The notes under the pieces are model-generated. The model searched no databases. It had not been told where the DNA came from and was given only the letters and a program-made list of their open reading frames with translations. Both the position numbers and the translations under genes were made by a program. Shown here piece by piece: positions 55,985 through 64,000 of a stretch of DNA of 64,000 nucleotides (its first letter is position 1; every line of letters begins with the position of its first letter). The DNA comes from Hofstenia miamia (Eukaryota; Xenacoelomorpha; Acoela), in assembly GCA_004352715.1 (NCBI GenBank), contig SCFE01000006.1, positions 1,014,639-1,078,638 of the forward strand, given 5' to 3'.

Positions 55985-57085
55985 CTTGTCACTCAATCGT
56001 TTTTAATAACTGGCTAATTTATCGATTTGTCCATCCGATATATTTCGAATTTTGTAACAGGCCCTAATATTTAATAAAACATTGCAATAAATAAAATGGC
56101 TCATTACCAAGGCACTTACTAGTTGATGGCGCATTTTTATGTCTACAAACTCCACTATATGTAGAGCGCATTTGATTCTCATTGCCATTTTACGCAGAAC
56201 AGAATGATTTTGGTCGAAATATTGTAATTTATTGTCGATAATTACTCCTAGATACTTAAACTTATCAAGGTGGGCAATAGCTGTGTTAGCAAAATTTTAT
56301 TTACAAGGCAGATTGCCGCTTTTTGAGAAAGGTGACATTATACAAAATTCAGTCTTTGAAAGATCAACGGTTAAGCGATGCATGTTAAAGTATTTATAAA
56401 AACGCAGGCGGTTGGTTTCTAAATTATATATCGATACCTCGCGTGATTTGTCGTGTAAACAGGCATCTGCGTATTGAATAAATGTACAAATTCATTTACG
56501 GCTTTATTGAGGTCATTTACATAAAGTGTTCCTTGTGAAACACCGTTGTAAACATTTCCTCAGTTTGTCAGTGTCCCAAGAATTTTAATACGCTGATAGC
56601 GATTACTTAAAAAGTTACTCATTAACAGGGTGTTCGGGTCAAGCTCAAGTATTTTTTTGCAGAAAACTCCGAGTTCGATCGAGTTTTTTCTCATTCCGAG
56701 CTTCGCAGGCTAAAAAATAATTACTTGTAAATAAAAAAACTAAAATTTAAAACAATTGAATTTTTACGGTATTTTTGATCGAGTTCGAGTTTAATTGATT
56801 TCTTTTCCGAGTTTTACGAACTCATTCAAGTTAGAATTTTTAACATTCCGGGTACTCGAAAACCCTTCTCATTAACTTCTTACTATTTGAATCAAATCCT
56901 AAATAGATTATTTTTACAAGAATTTTATTACCAATCGAATCAAAAGCTTGACATAGATCAATGAATGCTATGCCCACATATTGATTATCTTAGCACCACT
57001 TTCGCTAGGACTCAGTTGAGTAAAGTAGTGCTGTCGTTGAACGTTTTTTAAGAAATCCAAAATATGTTTCAGCGAGCACTTAATT
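55985..57085 (-). pseudogene. LINE reverse transcriptase (CR1/Jockey-like), interrupted by a hAT-like element
   Basis: Reading down the - strand: GFLKKRSTTALLYSTES; motif A, IAFIDLCQAFDSIGN; a hAT-like insertion at 56627-56867; then NFLSNRYQRIKILGTLTN, motif B GVSQGT at 56548-56531, LYVNDLNKAVNEF, a motif C reading QYADACLHDK (one Asp of YADD lost), LTVDLSKTEFCIMSPFS, FKYLGVIIDNKLQYF, and the C-terminal RIKCALHIVEFVDIKMRHQL. Frameshifts and stops elsewhere show it is dead. The order of motifs is that of a complete RT domain. Confidence 0.85.
56619..56875. mobile_element. hAT-like miniature element inserted in a LINE, perfect 8-bp target duplication
   Basis: The element body is 56627-56867 (241 bp). 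Left end CAGGGTGTTCGGGTCAAG; right end, reverse-complemented, AAGGGTTTTCGAGTACCCGG. CGAGTT-type motifs recur in both subterminal parts. Flanks are CTCATTAA on both sides (56619-56626, 56868-56875), and removal of the element plus one flank restores LINE RT reading across the site. Confidence 0.9.
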
Positions 57086-57089
57086 TTTT

Positions 57090-57840
57090 TAAAACTTACC
57101 TAATGATGAGAAAAAAATTTGAATTTGTTTTTGATTTGACAATATAGAATTCAAAAATTTACTAGAATTAATAAGCAATTTGAGTGAGGCAACATTTAGC
57201 ATTTTCAATCGATTTAATACTTCTTATGTATATATATATATATATATATATTTAGTATGATTTTTGTTAATCTTTCTAAAGATCCTTAATAACAATAAAA
57301 TTGCAATTAAGTTATTTTAATTAAAATCCAATCATCGTTAGAAAGATTGGGCCATCAATTTTTTACTTTTCCTAGAAATATAATGGGAAAACGAATCATT
57401 AAATAACTAAAAATGATATTTTATAATTATTTTTTGAACTATATTTATTTTATTCCATAAAACAAATATTTTATGTATTTAATCTTGCGATTGATAAGTT
57501 GTTCACTAAATGTTTGTTCATATATCACATATTAATTTGGTATACAATTGATATTTTCGCACTTAGCGATATGTTAGCTATGACCCTGTCAACATTCAGG
57601 GCCATTCTATTATGGGAACATATATTTTTCAAAATTTGTTTCAGGGTCAGCGCCCGGGTCGTCCGAGATAGGATTAAGTACTATACTAATATATTTATAA
57701 ATAAAATTGATAAATACAAAACTTTATATGAAAATTAAAAAAATCTATTTACCTATATTTGAAATTTTGTTTACGACATGTATAATTTTATATTGTGAAT
57801 GATATATGATGTGGAAACTTTTTTTTCAAAGTACAAAAAT
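57090..57840. other. Intergenic between LINE and mL65; includes (TA)n at 57229-57250
   Basis: A + frame at 57499-57738 is open but unrecognised. The rest is AT-rich. Confidence 0.35.
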
Positions 57841-57868
57841 CATAAAATAAATGTACAAATTGTAAATA

Positions 57869-57874
57869 TTTATT
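57869..57874 (-). terminator. Poly(A) signal overlapping the mL65 stop
   Basis: GAA TAA A on the - strand: AATAAA spans the stop codon. No other AATAAA follows on this strand within about 90 bp, so the 3' UTR may be only 15-30 nt. Confidence 0.5.
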
Positions 57875-59253
57875 CAGCATTTTCAAGTGAAATAACCGGC
57901 TTTTTCCTTGTAGTTTTTCCTCTTTGTCTTCGGCGCTTCTTGTAAAGACCGGGATCTTTTTCATCTTCTTGATATACTAATGGTATAGAGCCTCTAAACA
58001 AAGTTTCCTCAGAAGTCAAATTTGAATTAAAGGAAAATTTACTACTAGTAGAGTTCATTAATACGGCTAAAGCATATTTAACAATTTCTGGGTTAATTTC
58101 TGTTTTGCCAACAGAATTTGAAAATGTGATTGGCATAAGATTTGTAGACCAGCAAATGTTACAGTGTTCATTATCTTCATTTACATCATACCGCATTGAG
58201 GGTAAACCTTTGCCAATAGCAATGCTATTTAATTGGTAACAGTAAAAGCCTATTTCTGTACCATTACTAGTAAAGTTATGCGTTACAATTGGATGAAAAA
58301 CATCTTGAAATGGTGTGCAACCTTGGTACCAAGCAAGTGCACTCGTCTGATTGAATAAATTAGCAATAGAAGCACTATCTACAGTAAATTGTGGATCGAA
58401 TTTAGGAAAATAGGTACTACCCTTGGCGTTCATTGAAAACAGCTGTGTGTGAACATATTTAAATCGACTTCCAGGTTTGAAACCCGGAAATATTAATAAA
58501 TTAACTGGCTTTTTACTTATCCCAAAATATGAAATATTTTCGTCCAAGCTGGGAATATCGCAGCCCTTGTAGCATAAAGCATCATTACGCTCTACAAAAG
58601 AATTTAATGGATCCATGGTCCGCAGCAAATAATCTGGTTTTGAAGTAGACGATATTTCTAAAGACTTTCTGTGCCAAAAACTTATTACTTCACAGTCTGT
58701 AGTGACATTTGTTTTTTCTAGATAATCAAATTGACTTGTCAAATATCGCAATAATGAAGAGAACAACTGTGGAAGGAAAAACTTATTTTTAATATACGAT
58801 ATGTAGCTGCGATCAACGTTAAAGTTTTCTTCAATAAAACAATTATTTGCGATGGATAACGCTTTTTCAAACATAGCATCAGATATAGAATTCAAGTTTT
58901 CTTTTATAACGTTCGGAACATCTCGAATGAGTCTAGTCTGTGTCAAAAACTGAATAGCTGGAAGAGAATCTACTCCAATGTTAAGAGGATCAATAATAAA
59001 GCACTTTTTGGCTTTACTAACTGTATGCTCTCTAAATTTATAGATCTTTTCGTGTGGATTTTCTAATTTTGAAATTTGATCCCGTAATACTGCTTCTCGA
59101 TATAATATTGCATCTTTGCTTTTGTCTCTTAAAGAAGGTATAAGTAAAGGAATATTGTTTGAATCTCTAGGAAGTTCTTTAGGCTCATATCTAATAAAAG
59201 AATACGGCCATTGCTTTGGCATACGAAAGTCTGGTTTTTTCCATCGCATTCTT
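57870..59253 (-). CDS. MRPS30: Mitochondrial ribosomal protein mL65 (MRPS30/PDCD9), main exon
   Basis: A - strand frame of about 460 codons with no interruption. It encodes a protein of the mitochondrial large ribosomal subunit (historically called S30, also PDCD9). Diagnostic blocks are IANLFNQTSALAWYQGCTPF, IVTHNFTSNGTEIGFYCYQL and NEHCNICWSTNLMPI, matching the ASLFAWTGAQAMYQG, YFSFFCYQLNTLAL and NICWGTQS segments of vertebrate MRPS30; the earlier HEKIYKFREHTVSKAKKCFI and IQFLTQTRLIRDVP fit the conserved N-terminal region. The C-terminus is basic (LYKKRRRQRGKTTRKK). I start the exon at 59253 after a strong acceptor (TTTTTTACTAG), in phase 2; the methionine at 59276 lies in the intron-like tract. 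The missing upstream exon should carry the mitochondrial targeting peptide. The protein is close to the family's full length apart from this. Confidence 0.92.
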
Positions 59254-59279
59254 CTAGTAAAAAATAAATAGACCATAAT

Positions 59280-59640
59280 TAAATAATTCTTAATTTAATA
59301 AACCTTAATCTACAATATTTACCACAATAGAATCGGATACATTTAATAAAGTATTCGGTTCATGATATTATTCACAATTGAGAGTGAGATATAAAACTTT
59401 GTTTTTTCATCATTAGTAGAGTGCAAATTGTATTATAAAGCATTTTCGCATAACAATCCAACAATATTTGTCTGCATCTTTGTCATAAGTATTCAGAACA
59501 TTACATATTGTTTTTCATTTCGTGGTAGTTTTAAAGTTACACACTAACTCGTGAAATAGTACATTTAAAAAATTCTACTAAAATTAACTATACAGAAAGT
59601 CTGATACAAATTGCAGGTCCAATTTTCAATCTTTAAAATA
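59280..59640. other. Presumed intron or 5' flank of mL65
   Basis: I tested short ATG-containing frames with GT donors here for a targeting-peptide exon in matching phase. The one obvious candidate (ending TTGTG|GTAAAT) would create a stop at the junction, so no first exon is assigned. Confidence 0.35.
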
Positions 59641-61732
59641 GGTGTCCAAAGGCCACTCTAGTGGCCGAAATCAACAACATTCTTAGAAGCATTTTTATTG
59701 GCTTTTAAAGCATGGTATTGTGTAGTTTCCATGCATCCACCAATCAGAGATGAGTTAATAAACCCTTGGGATTTAAGTGTTTTGAAAGTACGCATGGTCG
59801 AGTGTTTGTCAATTTTTAAAATAGAACAGCGTGAGTAAAATCTATTATGACGAAGTGGTAAGATATTGTGGAGGAAAAAGAATTGTTGGGTTTTACGGAA
59901 GCTGAATTTTCCAGAAGAAACATATCAGAAGAAGACTCTGGACAGAGCGATATTTCTGCTAATGAAAATAGCGGTGAAAGAAGCTCTAAGAAGTAATAAA
60001 GCGAAAACGAAAGTGATGATGTTAAAGATGTTGTTGTCAAAGACGTCAAAAACCCCACTTGTCCAACAACTGTTTTATCAGTTGGAAAAACTGCAGGAAA
60101 GTTCTTTAAGTTAGTTTTTCCAGAGGATTTGATTGAGCTGATCGCGAACAATACTAATCGAAAGGCAGAGCACAAACAACAACAAGCAGGATCAGTTGAC
60201 TGCCGTAAACAACCGATATTAAAGCTTACCTCGTGATCAGATTTATTCAAGGAATCAATTCTCTCCCGTCAGAGAAAAGTTTTTGTATACTAATCCATTT
60301 CTTGGAGTGACAAAAGTCAAAGCATTATGTCCAGGAACAGATATTTAAAGATAAATACTTACCTGCATTTCAACGATTCATCAAAAGCTTTGCCTCGCGA
60401 CATTTTCAACGACAACACATTGCATAACATCCGACAGCTCGTTGATCGACTAAGTGAGAATTTTGCATACCAGTACAGGCCAAATCGAGAAAATGCTAAT
60501 GTCATTGATGAAAGGCTTGTTAAGTTCAAGGGAGGTTTAGGATTTAAACAATATATGCCCATAAAACCTATTAAACGAGGAATCAAAGTGTAGATGCGAG
60601 CCAACTTTATCACTAATTATATTAGTAAACTTCAAGGTCAACGCGGTGACTGAGACAGTGATCTCGGAAAACAGATTGTGAAAGATTTGTCCTCAGATTT
60701 AGTAAACGGGTATTATCATCTTTATTTTCACAACTTTTTTTCATTTTTCAAATTAATGAAATCTCTTTTCTAGAAGGAAATCTACGCAACTACCACAACT
60801 CGTCCGAATCGAAAAAGGATTCATGGTGCCGTTGAAAGCAGCCAAACTCAAGCGTGGCGAGTGACTTGTATGTCAAAGAAATTGAGTCACAGATTGTAGT
60901 TGGCAAGACAAAAAGAAAGTTAACTTTTTAAGCACTACCTGCCAGCCAAAGGGAACGGAAACAAAGATGGCTCTATTCAAATGTGAATGCACCGCCATAT
61001 GTTTCGCTATATAACAAAAACATGATTGACGTGGATTACGCAGACCAAAAGAAAGGCGATTATAAAATTCCAGTGAAGTCTCATCGATGATACCGTTATC
61101 TAGCCTTTTTCCTAATAGAAATCACTGCTGTTATCTACAAACCATGCTAAAACAATTCAGCTAAAATTTTGACTTGAACTCATAAATGATCTTGTAAGAA
61201 ACTACAGCTTGGATTAAAGAACCGCTGCAGTATTCGAAGTCATTGACATAAAATCCCATTTTCCTGTAAAAGGGAAAAGAAGGAATTGCAATGTTGCGTC
61301 GTATGTTTTCTGTCCTACCACATGAAACAACACTATGTCATGTCAGCGGACAAGATGGCGGCGCCAAATTTGAAATTGAAGGAGATTGTAAAAACTGAAA
61401 TGTTAAACTTGTTACTGTAAATATTTTATATTTTATTGAATGAATTTGATTTGAATGCTCAAAACCTAAACATTTTTGTGTTTAAAATATACAAGCAAAC
61501 ATTCAAATAATTTTTTCTAGTTCTTTAAAAAACAGAAAGTTTAAAGATTTTTCACTCGTTATCCTTTGAAGAATAGTTGTTATATTTGGTATTGACTTGA
61601 AGATTGAACGTTTGTTATTCTTCAATACCTCAGTCTAAATGACACAGGTTGTTGATTTTGGAGACACTGTCATTGTGGCTTGGGCATCGAACCCAACCGA
61701 AGGACTTATTACTTTGGGCTATAAAGGGTTAA
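59640..61732 (+). mobile_element. piggyBac element, decayed
   Basis: The transposase remnant at 59830-61330 defines the family. The right end is probably at 61728, where GGG is followed by the TTAA target (61729-61732). A perfect inverted repeat GGCCACT-CT-AGTGGCC at 59651-59666 is a type of subterminal palindrome seen in piggyBac elements and may mark the left side. The exact left TTAA is uncertain (a TTAATAAACCCTTGG at 59756 is an alternative). Confidence 0.6.
59830..61330 (+). pseudogene. piggyBac transposase (DDE_Tnp_1_7 type), multiply broken
   Basis: In order: an acidic N-terminus (EEKELLGFTEAEFSRRNISE, then EDSGQSDISANENSGERSSK); FFKLVFPEDLIELIANNTNR; MSRNRYLKINTYLHFNDSSK from 60327; IRQLVDRLSENFAYQYRPN; VIDERLVKFKGGLGFKQYMP then IKPIKRGIKV, which holds the first catalytic Asp; YYHLYFHNFFSFFKLMKSL (the second catalytic Asp of the DNfFtS motif is His here); TTTRPNRKRIHG; and a C-terminal Cys-rich hint (RRNCNVASYVFCP). 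Stops and frameshifts separate the parts. Confidence 0.85.
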
Positions 61733-61837
61733 TTAAATATAATTTACATATATCAATATTAAAGCATACTGCTTAATAATACAAAAGGAATTGGTACTAG
61801 TTACTATAATTGGTAAAAATAATAAAAATTATATAAA

Positions 61838-63179
61838 TACAGTCGAAACCGGTTTTTTCTAACCATTTTTTTGCACCAAAAAAAGTAAGAAAAAACCGAT
61901 AGTTAGAAAAAACCAATAGTTATAGAAAAAGAACTTTTTTTCGAACTCAAACAAAAAACGTCTATAGGGAGTTATTTTTGAACAAAAAAGTCCGTGATTC
62001 GCGATTGGGACTTTGGCAGGCTCATCAGGGCCTGCTTCACGTCTGTGACACAAACTGGCTCATCGCCAGAGCTTAAGATAAAGCGTTTGCTCACCAAATC
62101 CATGAGTTTCAGGCACTCAGAGACTGAAGGGGGCACAGCAGGACTGTTCTCAATCGATTCCTTTTCGTCGATATTGTCTTCATGCTCCTCCTCCTCCTCT
62201 ACCGCTCCGCCATCGATGAAAGAGTTGATGTCGAGATTAATGTTCTCTGAGACCACCTCTTTGTCTTCGATGACAGCAAGCTGCTCGAATTCGGGATTTT
62301 CCGACATCACGACGTCCAGCTCTTCTCGAATCTGTTCTTTCCGAAGTCCAGATTTGCGCCATGCATTCTTGATGGTGTCTTCCGTAACATTGTTGGCCCA
62401 TGCAGCGAGTCCGAGTCTTCTAGCAGCCTGTTTGGCTGCCTCCAAAATAATAGCTGAGTTGAGTTCCTTTGAGGCTGCTCTCATGTTCATGAACCACTGA
62501 AGCAGAGGTTCATCAATGTCTTGGTTTTTTTCGGCACCTTTGATCGACTTTCTCTTGCTGTTTGGGTTAGCGTTGAACTGCTTTGCTATCTTATTCTTCT
62601 GATTGATGATGTAGCCAACGGAAGGCTTTGAAATTTTGAAAATCCGCGCCAATTTCGCCTTGGGTGTCTTGGCCTCATAAAGCCCTATGAGACGATGTTT
62701 CTCAGCTAGGGTTAAACGCACTTGTTTCGATGCCATAACGAAATTCAATAGAGACGCTCGCGTCTACATCAAATCAGTAACGAAGTCTATGATAGGCTAT
62801 ATCTATCGTCGCTTAGCTTTAAACCGAATGAATGAGTCAGCATCGGTGGATAAAAGTTTGTACAGTACTCGTTAGATAATTGCTTAAAATAGCGTCAACT
62901 TAGAAAACGTTATTTTGCAAGTTATTCTAACATGAATTTATGACCAGAAAATAGTAGACCAAAAAGTTAGAAAAACTCACTTCAAATTGAACGCATTTTT
63001 TCATTTAAAGCAGATAACAGAGTAAGAAAGAACCGATAAGTTAGAAAAAACCGAAGTAAGAAAAAACCAATTGACTTAAGCTGTAAAAGATGAATTTTTA
63101 ATTTTTTGCATGAATGAAAAGTAAGAAAAATAAGAAAGTAAGAAAAACCCAGTGTAAGAAAAAACCGGTTTCGACTGTA
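61838..63179 (-). mobile_element. Tigger/pogo element, internally deleted, with near-identical ends
   Basis: The element body is 61840-63177 (1,338 bp) with TA on both sides (61838-61839, 63178-63179). Both ends begin CAGTCGAAACCGGTTTTTTC and match over about 24 bp with one difference. Inside each end lie several imperfect copies of a TAAGAAAAAACCGATAG-like unit (three left, six right), as expected for transposase-binding sites. The composition is less AT-rich than the surroundings and the ORF is intact, suggesting recent insertion. Confidence 0.93.
61972..62736 (-). CDS. Tigger/pogo-like protein lacking the DDE domain (CENP-B HTH pair plus C-terminus)
   Basis: 254 codons from ATG 62736 (GTTATGG, good start context) to TAA at 61972. 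Residues about 1-55 (KQVRLTLAEKHRLIGLYEAK ... KISKPSVGYIINQKNKIAKQ) are the CENP-B N-terminal/Psq-like helix-turn-helix. Residues about 75-110 (DEPLLQWFMNMRAASKELNS) are the start of the second CENP-B/Tc5 HTH. The protein then jumps to NNVTEDTIKNAWRKSGL, which in Tigger transposases lies after the catalytic domain, so roughly 200 residues with the DDE triad are missing in frame. The rest is acidic (EEEEEHEDNIDEKES), and QSRITDFF at 244-251 is a perfect PCNA-interacting (PIP) box, a feature known from pogo transposase. It should bind the element's ends but cannot cut DNA. Confidence 0.88.
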   Translation of the reverse strand: MASKQVRLTLAEKHRLIGLYEAKTPKAKLARIFKISKPSVGYIINQKNKIAKQFNANPNSKRKSIKGAEKNQDIDEPLLQWFMNMRAASKELNSAIILEAAKQAARRLGLAAWANNVTEDTIKNAWRKSGLRKEQIREELDVVMSENPEFEQLAVIEDKEVVSENINLDINSFIDGGAVEEEEEHEDNIDEKESIENSPAVPPSVSECLKLMDLVSKRFILSSGDEPVCVTDVKQALMSLPKSQSRITDFFVQK

Positions 63180-63226
63180 TTTTTTAAATTTAAAACTACC
63201 CCTCAACGACTGTCACAAATGATTTC

Positions 63227-63373
63227 TTAGGCCATGGTTAGACTACGTGATTGGTAGCAAGAAAAGTTTCAAAATCACATCCTATCGCTAATTGTCTCGG
63301 TGGTTAGACGTGCAATTTTACCAAAATGTGACAGACCACGCTTGACCAATCACATAGTCTAACCGTAGCCTTA
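63227..63373. mobile_element. PIF/Harbinger-like miniature element
   Basis: The element body is 63230-63370 (141 bp). Ends GGCCATGGTTAGACTACGTG and, from the right, GGCTACGGTTAGACTATGTG, with further pairing inward. It is flanked by TTA (63227-63229, 63371-63373). Three-base TWA target duplications and GGCC-type ends suit PIF/Harbinger. It lies only 50 bp from the Tigger element. Confidence 0.75.
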
Positions 63374-63465
63374 ATTATAAACTGCTATCCAACAATAATT
63401 TTATTTGAAACTTGCCTTCTTGGAAGTCAGCCGTTGTAGCTAATAATATCAAAATTACTATGGAA

Positions 63466-64000
63466 NNNNNNNNNNNNNNNNNNNNNNNNNNNNNNNNNNN
63501 NNNNNNNNNNNNNNNNNNNNNNNNNNNNNNNNNNNNNNNNNNNNNNNNNNNNNNNNNNNNNNNNNNNNNNNNNNNNNNNNNNNNNNNNNNNNNNNNNNNN
63601 NNNNNNNNNNNNNNNNNNNNNNNNNNNNNNNNNNNNNNNNNNNNNNNNNNNNNNNNNNNNNNNNNNNNNNNNNNNNNNNNNNNNNNNNNNNNNNNNNNNN
63701 NNNNNNNNNNNNNNNNNNNNNNNNNNNNNNNNNNNNNNNNNNNNNNNNNNNNNNNNNNNNNNNNNNNNNNNNNNNNNNNNNNNNNNNNNNNNNNNNNNNN
63801 NNNNNNNNNNNNNNNNNNNNNNNNNNNNNNNNNNNNNNNNNNNNNNNNNNNNNNNNNNNNNNNNNNNNNNNNNNNNNNNNNNNNNNNNNNNNNNNNNNNN
63901 NNNNNNNNNNNNNNNNNNNNNNNNNNNNNNNNNNNNNNNNNNNNNNNNNNNNNNNNNNNNNNNNNNNNNNNNNNNNNNNNNNNNNNNNNNNNNNNNNNNN
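63466..64000. other. Assembly gap reaching the window edge
   Basis: At least 535 N. Confidence 0.99.

Noticed and set aside
59300-59345. Candidate first exon of mL65 (MYPILLW with GTAAAT donor)
   Set aside because: Joining it to 59253 creates TGA at the junction, and it does not resemble a mitochondrial targeting peptide.
59816-60613. - strand frames over the piggyBac transposase
   Set aside because: Antisense shadows. The + strand reading gives recognisable piggyBac blocks.
61994-62875. + strand frames over the Tigger ORF
   Set aside because: Ser/Ala/Thr-rich antisense shadows of the - strand CENP-B-type protein, whose domains and length are convincing.
1-64000. CRISPR arrays, bacterial operons, Shine-Dalgarno sites
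   Set aside because: None seen. The window is clearly eukaryotic.

Overview
This is an AT-rich eukaryotic window, almost certainly from an invertebrate animal. The evidence is spliced seven-transmembrane receptor exons, a gene for the mitochondrial ribosomal protein mL65/MRPS30, a metallothionein-like pair of small exons, and a dense mixture of animal-type transposable elements (Penelope-like, CR1/Jockey-like LINEs, gypsy-type gag, hAT, Tc1/mariner, Tigger/pogo, piggyBac, PIF/Harbinger-like). I cannot name the phylum. The sequence is a draft scaffold: runs of N at 2841-3387, 4881-5880, 47817-48816 and 63466-64000, plus single Ns at 8132, 19020, 47601 and 51715, two of which sit between near-identical duplicated flanks.

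Layout. 1-2840: the last two exons (TM4-TM7) of a class-A GPCR on the + strand. 3388-4880: a broken Penelope-like element between inverted 90-105 bp arms. 5881-14000: LINE and Tc1/mariner remnants, a hAT-like miniature element and intergenic AT-rich DNA. 14108-17773: the first two exons (TM1-TM3) of a GPCR on the - strand. 18000-32800: AT-rich DNA with a dead hAT transposase, several hAT-like elements with recognisable 8-bp target duplications, a LINE RT fragment and an unrecognised ORF at 30457-30969. 33000-40000: LINE ORF1, endonuclease and RT fragments (- strand), a gag fragment (+) and a hAT-like element nested in an older repeat. 41280-41710: a previously easy-to-miss metallothionein-like gene (- strand). 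42500-49300: a 1.4 kb hAT-like element and a broken + strand LINE. 50000-57100: foldback and Tc1-like miniature elements, a PHD-like fragment, and a LINE interrupted by a hAT-like element with perfect target duplication. 57870-59253: the intact main exon of mL65/MRPS30. 59640-63370: back-to-back DNA transposons (dead piggyBac, a young internally deleted Tigger with an intact 254-codon ORF, a Harbinger-like miniature element).

Host genes are few: one or two GPCRs, mL65 and a metallothionein-like gene. They do not form a pathway. Most of the rest is transposon debris. The most interesting points are: (1) the four GPCR exons have exactly complementary intron phases (1, 2, 1) and together give every landmark of one 331-residue receptor, yet lie on opposite strands of different contigs, which suggests a mis-oriented contig or two paralogues; (2) the metallothionein-like exons; (3) a Tigger element whose transposase has lost the catalytic core but keeps its DNA-binding domain and a PCNA-binding motif.
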